The position numbers and the translations under genes were made by a program. DNA of 48,231 nucleotides from Nocardia carnea. Its GTDB lineage: Bacteria; Actinomycetota; Actinomycetes; Mycobacteriales; Mycobacteriaceae. Location of the stretch: the NCBI RefSeq assembly GCF_029868855.1, contig NZ_JARWOV010000243.1:1-48231 (forward strand), given 5' to 3'. Positions 1 to 6,725 of the stretch are shown piece after piece; the stretch's first letter is position 1, and the number at the start of each line of letters is the position of its first letter. A model generated the notes under the pieces. That model had not been told where the DNA came from, searched no databases, and saw only the letters and a program-made list of their open reading frames with translations.

Positions 1-131
1 GTATCGGAGAGCCGGATCAGCAGGGCGCGCAGCAGCGGCGGATCGCCGATATCGAACAGTTCCCCGCCCGCGGCCTGCTCAAGCGCCAGCGCGCGCCCGG
101 CGGCGGACCGCCCGGGGCGCCGCTGCAACAC
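1..131 (-). pseudogene. Fragment of an NRPS condensation domain at the window edge
   Basis: Read on the minus strand in the frame whose last full codon is at 3-5, these bases encode a peptide containing FDIGDPPLLRALLIRLSD. That resembles the stretch after the HHxxxDG region of NRPS condensation domains, where a 'FDL..gPLLRa.LirL' pattern is typical. The frame is open to about 131 and then enters a run of 16 C. There is no start or stop, so this is a piece of a larger gene, probably a different NRPS from the one at 32722-36819. The homopolymer makes its physical linkage to uvrD2 doubtful, and a contig-end chimera is the simplest reading. Confidence 0.6.
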
Positions 132-178
132 CCCCCCCCCCCCCCCGCCCCCCACCCGCCCCACCCCGCCCCCGCGGG
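131..178. repeat. Poly-C low-complexity tract, probable assembly artefact
   Basis: Sixteen consecutive C residues (131-146) are followed by about 30 more bases made almost only of C with a few A and G. It separates an NRPS fragment from the uvrD2 upstream region. A similar G/C homopolymer block lies at the other end of the window. Such tracts are typical of low-quality read ends joined at contig edges. Confidence 0.7.
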
Positions 179-567
179 TGCGCTTTGCCCGCTGCGGCGG
201 CCCCCCCGCCGCCCATACGCGTCCCGGCCCGCGCGGCCCGCCCGCCAGGCCGGCGACGATATCGACCTCGGTCAACCGCCAGGGGGGCCCGGGTCTCGAG
301 GTCCGCGACACCACTGCGCGAACATACCGGCGCCCACCACAGGCCGCGTCGGGCCGGCCACCACACAGTGCAGGAGGAACAGGGCGGGCGGTGTTCTTGC
401 CTATCGGCGACGCCGGACCGGCAGCCGGCAGCCGCGACCTCGGCCCGGACCGGGGGCTTCGGGCATTCCGCATCTCCCATCCGGCGCCGAGCCGGGCTCG
501 CGTGGCCCGCCGAGCCGACCGGGCGTGCGGCTCGGAGCCCGCCGAGCGGGCTGTGCACAATGGACGC
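179..567. other. Region upstream of uvrD2 with no supported gene
   Basis: Long frames cross this stretch on both strands, as expected at this GC content, but none shows a recognisable domain, a ribosome binding site or a plausible amino-acid composition. In mycobacteria a mycoredoxin gene lies upstream of uvrD2; I do not see one here. A short hairpin (GCTCGG at 530-535, CCGAGC at 542-547) lies 20 bases before the uvrD2 start. The uvrD2 promoter is presumably in this interval, but I cannot pick out convincing -35/-10 elements. Confidence 0.4.
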
Positions 568-2697
568 GTGGCCGCAGTCGATCTTTCCGCACTGGATCCG
601 GAGCAGGCCGCCGCTGTCCGCGCACCGCGGGGACCGGTCTGTGTACTCGCCGGGGCCGGGACGGGTAAGACGCGCACCATCACCTATCGCATCGCACACC
701 TGGTAGCGGCCGGGCAGGTGCGCGCCGACCAGGTGCTGGCGGTCACCTTCACCGCGCGCGCCGCGGGCGAACTCCGTGGGCGGTTGCGCGGTTTGGGCCT
801 GGGTGCGGCGGCGAATACGGTCCAAGCCCGCACTTTTCACGCGGCGGCGCTGCGTCAACTGCGTTATTTCTGGCCACAGGTGGTGGGCGAGGTCCCGTGG
901 CGTCTGCTCGACCGCAAGTTCCCGGTGGTGGCCCAGGCGGCGAACCGGGTGGGAGTCGCATCGGGCACCGACAGTGTCAAGGATCTGCTGAGCGAGATCG
1001 AATGGGCGAAATCCGCGCTGGTGGCGCCCGAGGACTACGCGGCCGCGGCCGCATCCCGGCAGCGCGATATTCCCTTCCCGGCGGCCCGTATCGGTGAGGT
1101 CTACGCGGCCTACGAAACGTTGAAGACGACACCCGAGGGCATGCTGCTCGATTTCGACGATCTACTGCTGCACACCGCCGCCGCGCTCGAAGACTATCCG
1201 GCGGTCGCCGATGTGTTCCGGGAACGCTACCGCTGTTTCGTCGTCGACGAATACCAGGACGTCACTCCCCTGCAGCAGCGTGTACTGGATGCCTGGCTGG
1301 GCGACCGGGACGATCTCACCGTGGTCGGCGACGCCAACCAGACGATCTATTCGTTCACCGGCGCCAGCCCCGCCTATCTGCTGGACTTCTCCCGCCGGTA
1401 CCCGGACGCGACGGTGGTCCGGCTGGAACGCGACTACCGCTCCACACCCCAGGTGGTCGATCTGGCCAACCGGGTGATCGGGATGGCGAAGGGGCGGATA
1501 GCCGGAACCCGGCTGCAATTGATCGGCCAGCGCGACGACGGGCCGGAGCCCGAGTTCGCCGAATACGCCGACCTGCGCGAAGAGGCCGACGCGGTGGCAC
1601 ACCGGATCACTGATCTACTGGCCGGTGGTACCCCGGCCGCGGAGATCGCCGTGCTGTATCGGATCAACGCCCAGTCCGAGGCCTACGAACAGGCCCTGAC
1701 CGAACAGGGCATCGCCTACCAGGTTCGCGGCGGCGAAGGTTTCTTCCAGCGGCCGGAGGTCCGCCAAGCGGTCGAGGAGCTACGCAAGACCGCGGCGCGC
1801 GACGATCTGCCCGCCGCATCGCGTACCGGCGAGAATCTGGTCACCCTGGTCCGGGCGGCACTGGCCCCGATCGGGCTCACCGCCGCGGCACCGGCCGGCG
1901 CTCAGGCGCGGCAACGCTGGGAGTCGCTGGTGGCGCTGGTACGGCTCACCGAAGAACTCACCGAACAGCAGCCCGAGCTGGATCCGGCCGGGTTGTTACG
2001 CGAACTCGCCGCACGCGCCGAGGCGCGCCAGCCACCGACGGTGCAGGGCGTGACCCTGGCCTCCCTGCATGCGGCCAAGGGACTGGAATGGGATGCGGTA
2101 TTCCTGGTCGGCCTCACCGACGGCACACTGCCGATCAGTTATGTCCTCAACGGCGACGGCTCGGTCGCCGATCCCGCCGCGCTCGAGGAAGAACGCCGGC
2201 TGCTCTACGTCGGGGTGACCCGGGCGCGGAGTCATCTGCGCTTGTCCTGGGCATTGTCGCGGGGTGACGGGGATCGCCGCAATCGCCGGCGCTCCCGGTT
2301 CCTCACCGGCCTCGTCCCCGAGGAATCCCCGGCGTCCCGCATCGCCGCACCCCCGCGGCCCGGCACGGAAACCGCCCGCCCGGTCTGCCGGGTCTGCGGG
2401 CGGGCCCTGCTCGATTCGGAGACCGTGCTGCTGCGCCGATGCAAAGGATGTGTGGGCGAACCGGATCTGGAATTGCTGGGGGCACTACAGGATTGGCGCC
2501 GGGAGAAGGCGGCGGAACTCGCGGTGGACCCGCGCGGGATCCTCGGAGTGAACACGCTCACCGCGATTGCCGAGCAGCTGCCCGAGGACGAGGCGGGACT
2601 GGCCGCGCTCGGGGTCGGTGCGGCGAAGGTGCGCCGGTACGGCGCCGAAGTTCTGGCGATCATCAGGTCGCGACGGCGGTCCCTGTCGAAGCCGTAG
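568..2697 (+). CDS. uvrD2: ATP-dependent DNA helicase UvrD2 (SF1A, with HRDC domain)
   Basis: A 709-residue superfamily 1 3'-5' DNA helicase acting in DNA repair. I chose the GTG at 568 because the conserved N-terminus (LDPEQAAAVRAPRGPVCVLA) follows directly; the longer open frame back to 178 is noncoding-like. Visible motifs are Walker A GAGTGKT (residues ~29-35), motif II VVDEYQD, motif III GDANQTIYSFTGAS, motif V SLHAAKGLEWD and motif VI YVGVTRARSHL. A tetracysteine CxxC-x14-CxxC (CRVCGR...CKGC) links the motor to a C-terminal HRDC domain of about 75 residues. This order (motor, Cys4, HRDC) is the UvrD2 signature. M. tuberculosis UvrD2 (Rv3198c) is about 700 residues and also sits beside whiB7. 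Confidence 0.95.
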   Translation: MAAVDLSALDPEQAAAVRAPRGPVCVLAGAGTGKTRTITYRIAHLVAAGQVRADQVLAVTFTARAAGELRGRLRGLGLGAAANTVQARTFHAAALRQLRYFWPQVVGEVPWRLLDRKFPVVAQAANRVGVASGTDSVKDLLSEIEWAKSALVAPEDYAAAAASRQRDIPFPAARIGEVYAAYETLKTTPEGMLLDFDDLLLHTAAALEDYPAVADVFRERYRCFVVDEYQDVTPLQQRVLDAWLGDRDDLTVVGDANQTIYSFTGASPAYLLDFSRRYPDATVVRLERDYRSTPQVVDLANRVIGMAKGRIAGTRLQLIGQRDDGPEPEFAEYADLREEADAVAHRITDLLAGGTPAAEIAVLYRINAQSEAYEQALTEQGIAYQVRGGEGFFQRPEVRQAVEELRKTAARDDLPAASRTGENLVTLVRAALAPIGLTAAAPAGAQARQRWESLVALVRLTEELTEQQPELDPAGLLRELAARAEARQPPTVQGVTLASLHAAKGLEWDAVFLVGLTDGTLPISYVLNGDGSVADPAALEEERRLLYVGVTRARSHLRLSWALSRGDGDRRNRRRSRFLTGLVPEESPASRIAAPPRPGTETARPVCRVCGRALLDSETVLLRRCKGCVGEPDLELLGALQDWRREKAAELAVDPRGILGVNTLTAIAEQLPEDEAGLAALGVGAAKVRRYGAEVLAIIRSRRRSLSKP

Positions 2698-2724
2698 CGC
2701 AGTAGAGCGCAAAACCGCAGGTAG

Positions 2725-2762
2725 AAAATAGGTTGTCGAGCCCGGTGAGATTGCCTTAAGGT
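2725..2762 (+). promoter_or_regulatory. Probable WhiB7-dependent promoter of whiB7
   Basis: An AT-rich AAAAT (2725-2729) lies exactly 3 bases before a -35 TTGTCG (2733-2738), and an 18-base spacer leads to a -10 TAAGGT (2757-2762). An AT-rich element three bases upstream of the -35 is the published hallmark of WhiB7 target promoters, including whiB7's own, where the AT-hook contacts DNA. Transcription would start near 2769, giving a leader of about 540 bases before whiB7. The elements are seen; autoregulation is inferred from the family. Confidence 0.7.
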
Positions 2763-2839
2763 GGGAATCGCGCTCGGGAGGGTACATCCACGCGCATCAT
2801 TGGAATTTCGGATCACGAGTACAGGAGGGAGGCAGACAG

Positions 2840-3181
2840 ATGAACGGCATGACGAATTACGGCATCGTCCCCGTAATCCCGAATACGCGGTTGTCGGCTG
2901 CTTCCCGGGGGGTCCTCGCTCTGCAGGGGACCGGCCCGTCCTGCATCGATCGTTTCGGTGCGCAGCCGCGCGTGCGCTATTCGCATCAGCCGAACTTTGT
3001 CGAACTGCAGGACCAGTCCGTCGCGATCTGGCACCCGGCAGCTGCATTCGCAGCCGCCGGCTCGCTCGCTATCGATACCGCCGCAGCACCCGCGGTGGCC
3101 GATAAGGGAGCGGAAAGCCTCCGCAAAGGACACCACGCGACCGTGAACAGGCGGCCCCACCGCCGACCAGGTCCGGGGTAA
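2840..3181 (+). CDS. Candidate upstream ORF in the whiB7 leader
   Basis: An ATG preceded by a strong Shine-Dalgarno run (AGGAGGGAGG, 2823-2832, 7-base spacing) opens a 113-codon frame ending in TAA at 3179-3181. Its product has no recognisable domain. It ends in a basic, Pro/Arg-rich tail, and its stop codon falls in the loop region of a hairpin just before the leader terminator. In mycobacteria, antibiotic-sensitive translation of an upstream ORF controls read-through into whiB7, and this frame is well placed for that role. The ORF may act mainly through being translated rather than through its product. Shorter overlapping frames exist, so the exact regulatory ORF is uncertain. Confidence 0.55.
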   Translation: MNGMTNYGIVPVIPNTRLSAASRGVLALQGTGPSCIDRFGAQPRVRYSHQPNFVELQDQSVAIWHPAAAFAAAGSLAIDTAAAPAVADKGAESLRKGHHATVNRRPHRRPGPG

Positions 3182-3235
3182 CACCCCGAACCTCCTGGCC
3201 ACGGGTCGCATATGCGAAACCGTGGCCATTTTTTT
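3169..3235 (+). terminator. whiB7 leader attenuator: upstream hairpin plus intrinsic terminator
   Basis: The second hairpin has a perfect 8-bp stem GGCCACGG (3197-3204) / CCGTGGCC (3220-3227) followed by ATTTTTTT (3228-3235), a textbook intrinsic terminator and a rare U-tract for this GC content. Its loop contains the palindrome CGCATATGCG (3207-3216). Just upstream is another hairpin, AGGT-C-CGGGGT / ACCCCG-A-ACCT (3169-3193, loop AAC), which covers the uORF stop codon. The terminator lies about 75 bases before the whiB7 start, so it must be bypassed for expression. This matches the conditional attenuator known for mycobacterial whiB7. Confidence 0.8.
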
Positions 3236-3310
3236 GGCCTTCAGCCCACAAGGCAGCGGTTTCGCAGCAGGAACACCGAACCGCTGCACAACAAGCTGAA
3301 GGAGAACGAC

Positions 3311-3634
3311 GTGGTCACCACCACCCAGAGTTGGCCGCAGGCCGCTACTGATGTGGCGTGTCGCACCGTGGCAACCGACCCCGAAACTCAGCCGCTGACC
3401 ACCCTGCCCTGCCGGGCGGGTGATCCGGATCTGTGGTTCGCCGAGAGCCCGGTCCAGTTGGAGCAGGCCAAGGCACTGTGCGCGTCCTGCCCGATCCGAA
3501 AGGGCTGCCTGAGCGCCGCGATCGATCGGCGGGAGCCGTGGGGTGTCTGGGGCGGGGAGATCTTCGATCAGGGGGTCGTCATCGCCCGCAAGCGCCCGCG
3601 GGGCCGGCCGCGCAAGGTCGCCAGCTGTGTCTGA
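3311..3634 (+). CDS. whiB7: WhiB-family iron-sulfur transcription factor WhiB7
   Basis: A 107-residue Wbl protein that activates intrinsic antibiotic-resistance genes together with the primary sigma factor. I chose GTG 3311, preceded by AAGGAG. Four cysteines for a [4Fe-4S] cluster are in place: LPCRAGDP, LCASCPIR and GCL. The WhiB7 signature EPWGVWGGE follows, and the C-terminus carries the AT-hook RGRPRK. The usual length is about 90-120 residues. It is convergent with the ABC1 kinase gene, and a strong hairpin separates them. Expression is probably controlled by the WhiB7-type promoter and leader attenuator upstream. Its resistance regulon genes are not in this window. Confidence 0.96.
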   Translation: MVTTTQSWPQAATDVACRTVATDPETQPLTTLPCRAGDPDLWFAESPVQLEQAKALCASCPIRKGCLSAAIDRREPWGVWGGEIFDQGVVIARKRPRGRPRKVASCV

Positions 3635-3678
3635 CCGCGCCGGCGGTCACCCGCCCGCGGATTCGCGCCGACACCGGA

Positions 3679-3716
3679 AACGAGCCGCTCATCGCTTCGC
3701 CGATGAGCGGCTCGTT
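3679..3716. terminator. Bidirectional terminator hairpin between whiB7 and the ABC1 kinase
   Basis: A perfect 16-bp inverted repeat, AACGAGCCGCTCATCG (3679-3694) and its complement (3701-3716), with a 6-base loop. It lies between two convergent genes. Its ends (AA on one side, TT on the other) give short U-tracts on both strands. The remaining 150 bases to the ABC1 stop hold nothing else I can identify. Confidence 0.8.
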
Positions 3717-3870
3717 CGCGTTCAGGGTGAAATTCACCGGTGGCGAGCAGTTTTCGTGCGGCTGCGCGGAACCACCCGCCCGGCCCGTCGGCGAGCCGCC
3801 GGCCCGATACCCGGATGTATCGGCAGCACCTACCAAGATCAGCCCTGTAAGGGTTGAACTGCAAGGGTTT

Positions 3871-5214
3871 TCAGGCGCTGTTACGTTCCTCGCGGAACCC
3901 GGGCAGCCAGCGGGAGGCCAGCTGCATGAAGGGCACCTCGGCATCGAGCTGGGCACAGATGCCGATCGAACCGCCCAGTACCCGGAAGATCATCACGTAT
4001 TCCCCGGGCAACATCATGGCCCGCGCGGTTTTCATCTCCGGCGAGGAATAGTCGGTGGCCTTACCCGCTACCCGCTGCATCCAGCGGCGGGTGAAATGGA
4101 ACGAATCGGAGCGGATCGGGTCGGTGAACGGACGCAGATAATCCTCGATCTCCTGCTCGGTGAGGGTTTTACCGGGCAGTACCCATCCGTTGGCATGCAG
4201 TAGTTCGGTGAGTTCGCCGTATTCCTCGGCCACCGCCAACGCGAGTATCCGTCCCAGGAGCTCGGGAAAACCACCCGGCAGCGGGGCGCAGGCACCGTAG
4301 TCGATCACCGCGAGCTTGCCCTCGGCAGTGATCATGAAATTACCCGGATGCGGGTCCGCGTGCAGCAGCCCGACGATTTCGGGCGAGGAGAAGTGGAAGC
4401 GCCCCATCAGTCCGGCGACCCGGTTGCGCAGAACACGAGTTCCCTCGGGATCGGCTTGACCCGCGGCGATAATGGCGGAAACCGGTGTGCCGTCCAGCCA
4501 TTCGCTGACGATGACCTTCGGCGCGCTCGCGACCACCTTCGGCACCACGAATTCCGGGTGACCCTCGTAGGCCTTGCTGAAGGCCCGCTGGTTCGCGGCC
4601 TCGTTGCGGTAGTCCAGCTCTTCCTCGGTACGTTCGTTGATCTCGGCGAGCAGCGGTTTCACATCGGCGCCGGGGATAACCTTCGCGAACAGGCCCGTCA
4701 TCCGGTTCAGCGTCCGCAGATCGGCGCGCAGTGCCTCGTCCGCGCCGGGGTACTGGACCTTGACCGCGACCGGGCGGCCGTCCGACCACACCGCCTTGTG
4801 CACCTGCCCGATACTGGCCGAGGCGGCCGGGGTGTCGTCGAACGATTCGAAACGTTTCCGCCAGTCGGTGCCGAGCTGTTGGTCGAGGACGCGGTGCACC
4901 GTGGCCGCAGGCATCGGCGGGGCTGCGGCCTGCAGTTTGGTGAGGGCCTCGCGATAGTGCTCGCCGAATTCTTCGGGAACCGCGGCCTCCATCACACTCA
5001 GCGCCTGACCGAACTTCATGGCGCCGCCCTTGAGCTCACCGAGCACGGAGAACAGCTGCTCGGCCGCCTTCTGGTTCATCTCGGTGTTGATCTCTTTGCG
5101 ATCGCCGCCCGCGAGCTTGCGGCCGAATCCGACCGCGGCACGACCCGCCACACCGAGCGGAATCTTGGCTAACTTCGCATTGCGGGACATAGGCCGGCGC
5201 ACGATCTCAGACAC
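3871..5214 (-). CDS. ABC1/UbiB-family atypical kinase (Rv3197-like)
   Basis: A 447-residue protein of the ABC1/ADCK/UbiB atypical protein-kinase-like family, which binds or hydrolyses ATP. Visible motifs are the family KxGQ element (KGGAMKFGQALSVME), the Ala-rich loop SASIGQVHKA that replaces the Gly-rich loop, the lysine strand VAVKVQYPG, the catalytic DPHPGNFM and the metal-binding IDYGA. I chose GTG 5214 (VSEIVRRP) because the mycobacterial homologue begins similarly; ATG 5190 is an alternative. The open frame extends to 5547 through a hydrophobic stretch that I regard as noncoding. It follows the cyclodehydratase-like gene by 83 bases on the same strand. Its position next to whiB7 is conserved in M. 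tuberculosis (Rv3197), where it has been linked to macrolide tolerance; that role here is inference. Confidence 0.88.
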   Translation of the reverse strand: MSEIVRRPMSRNAKLAKIPLGVAGRAAVGFGRKLAGGDRKEINTEMNQKAAEQLFSVLGELKGGAMKFGQALSVMEAAVPEEFGEHYREALTKLQAAAPPMPAATVHRVLDQQLGTDWRKRFESFDDTPAASASIGQVHKAVWSDGRPVAVKVQYPGADEALRADLRTLNRMTGLFAKVIPGADVKPLLAEINERTEEELDYRNEAANQRAFSKAYEGHPEFVVPKVVASAPKVIVSEWLDGTPVSAIIAAGQADPEGTRVLRNRVAGLMGRFHFSSPEIVGLLHADPHPGNFMITAEGKLAVIDYGACAPLPGGFPELLGRILALAVAEEYGELTELLHANGWVLPGKTLTEQEIEDYLRPFTDPIRSDSFHFTRRWMQRVAGKATDYSSPEMKTARAMMLPGEYVMIFRVLGGSIGICAQLDAEVPFMQLASRWLPGFREERNSA

Positions 5215-5297
5215 TCCCCCATCATGGCCGACGGACCGGCGGATCTGCCACGGAAAACCGAAGAGAATTACCACAGCGGCCAGAAGTGTGATTGCCA

Positions 5298-6164
5298 TCA
5301 CACAACCGCGCTGCTCGGCTGCGGCATCAGGCAACCGCACCGCTCGTGCGGGGTCCAGGGGCGCCGGCTCAGCTCCCGGGTACCGAGGTCGAATTCCAGC
5401 GTGCGATTGAGCGTATCCGGTGGCGACGCCGGGTCGCAGGCGAGAATCGTCTCGAGTTCGCCGAGCGCCAGGGCGGCCACGGCGGCGATTCCGGCGGGGC
5501 TCGCATGCCCCATCCGGCCGAGCAACTGAGCGGCCAGTCGCGGCCATTCGGCATCACGATCGGCCCTGGCGAGATCGGCGCAGCGCAGACAACTCGTCAG
5601 TCCGGGCAGGACCAGTGGACCGACGAGTCCTTTACCGTCGCGCAGGCGGACCACCAGATGCGCGATCCGGGCCCGGCCCAGCTCCCGGACCAGGCAGGGA
5701 TCGGGAATCAGCGCGTCGGCCAGCACCACCAGATCCGCCGGCGCGACCGGACCGGGCAGCCGGGTGCTCCGATCCCGGGAGCGGGACGGCCGGATACCGA
5801 GCGCACACAGGCCGGAGCTGATCGCCTCGGCGAGCGGGCCCGTCCCGTGGACGCGGATGGACCGGACGCAACCTGCCGGGCAGGAGGGATGTACCACCAG
5901 GCCCGCCGCGTCGATCACTTCGAACAACGCGGTCGCGTGCCGGGGTTCGAGACCGAGCGAACGCGCCCGCCAGACGATCGCCGGACGACTGTTCAGTCCG
6001 TCGAGTAGGCGGAGGAATCCCAGGACCTGCTGGGTGTCCAGGCCCGGGGCCTCGCACAATACGGCGGTCTCGGGGTCCCAGCCCAGCTGGACCTGGCCGG
6101 TCGAACGCACCAGGATCGGTACCCGGGGATGCAGGAGCGGCCCGCGCGGCCGAAGCGTCGTCAT
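5298..6164 (-). CDS. Cyclodehydratase/leader-binding-like protein (Rv3196-like)
   Basis: A 288-residue protein resembling actinobacterial proteins annotated as 'bacteriocin biosynthesis cyclodehydratase domain' or TOMM precursor leader-binding proteins. It has two Cys pairs, SCLRC near the middle-to-end and CGC close to the C-terminus, that could bind one zinc as in E1/cyclodehydratase partners. I see no ATP-binding YcaO domain and no precursor peptide nearby, so a peptide-modification role is unproven. The gene is upstream of the ABC1 kinase on the same strand, probably co-transcribed, an order also seen in M. tuberculosis (Rv3196-Rv3197). ATG 6164 is followed by MTTLRPRG; upstream codons look noncoding. 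Confidence 0.7.
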   Translation of the reverse strand: MTTLRPRGPLLHPRVPILVRSTGQVQLGWDPETAVLCEAPGLDTQQVLGFLRLLDGLNSRPAIVWRARSLGLEPRHATALFEVIDAAGLVVHPSCPAGCVRSIRVHGTGPLAEAISSGLCALGIRPSRSRDRSTRLPGPVAPADLVVLADALIPDPCLVRELGRARIAHLVVRLRDGKGLVGPLVLPGLTSCLRCADLARADRDAEWPRLAAQLLGRMGHASPAGIAAVAALALGELETILACDPASPPDTLNRTLEFDLGTRELSRRPWTPHERCGCLMPQPSSAVV

Positions 6165-6210
6165 GCCCGAAGTATGCGACGGCCGTTGTGGCGCAACAGG
6201 TTCCCGGAAG

Positions 6211-6247
6211 GGAGTTATCCACAGGGGTAAGGCCTGTGGATAACTCC
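6211..6247. repeat. 15-bp inverted repeat containing two DnaA-box consensus sequences
   Basis: GGAGTTATCCACAGG (6211-6225) and its exact complement (6233-6247) are separated by 7 bases. Each arm contains a perfect DnaA box, TTATCCACA (6215-6223) and TGTGGATAA (6235-6243), in opposite orientation. It lies about 47 bases upstream of the Rv3196-like gene start. It could be a DnaA-responsive operator or a chromosomal DnaA-titration site. No dnaA, dnaN or oriC context is present. Confidence 0.75.
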
Positions 6248-6725
6248 GATGCTCGCAGGTGGCGGGCGGTTCGCGGCAGCGTTTCAGGGTGCGCGGGAAA
6301 TCCGCACGAAACCGGGCACTCCGTGGACCGTCCACGGCTCCGCACGGTCCCGTTCCGAGTTCCTACGCCGCCCTCCGCAGAAGCTTCTGCGGGCCGACCC
6401 CCGAACTCCGCAATATCTGGATATCTGGCCCCGCCCTCGCAGGCTGAGATCGAACCCATAGTGGCCGCGTTGCGGCGGTTGCCCCAGGCAGGTCGTCGGC
6501 ACCATGGCACGGTCGCAGCCCGCATGCCTATCGGCTGATGCGGCGACGCATGGTTCCGGCGAGCATCGATGACCCGGGGTGCTGCCCCGCGACCGAGGCT
6601 CAGGCTTTCCAGCCGCTGCGCCGGCCCGCAGCGGCTCGGTCGAGAATTGGAGCCGGGCAGTACGGCCGGTCCGGATCAGCGACCGTCGGCCGGCCCGCGA
6701 ACGAATATCTTGCGGGTGCGGCCGT
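6248..6725. other. Gene-free interval between the Rv3196-like and Zincin_2 genes
   Basis: About 480 bases without a convincing gene: the frames on both strands have no recognisable domain and no ribosome binding site. It holds a perfect 18-bp palindrome, CCGCAGAAGCTTCTGCGG (6375-6392), and a tandem repeat of ATATCTGG near 6414-6429. The rest looks like ordinary spacer or the decayed remains of a gene I cannot identify. Confidence 0.45.

Noticed and set aside
79..858. Long open frame on the minus strand across the poly-C tract and the start of uvrD2
   Set aside because: It runs through the homopolymer and antisense to conserved UvrD2 motifs, has Arg/Gly/Ala-rich composition typical of shadow frames, and no domain.
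5215..5547. N-terminal extension of the ABC1 kinase including a hydrophobic segment
   Set aside because: It overlaps the end of the Rv3196-like gene, and the family starts near VSEIVRRP/MSRNAK.
5298..6164. Part of a ribosomally made, modified peptide (TOMM) cluster
   Set aside because: There is no YcaO partner, no dehydrogenase and no precursor peptide nearby, and the gene is a conserved housekeeping neighbour of the ABC1 kinase in mycobacteria.
6211..6247. Replication origin because of DnaA boxes
   Set aside because: Only two boxes are present, with no AT-rich unwinding region and no dnaA, dnaN or gyrB nearby.
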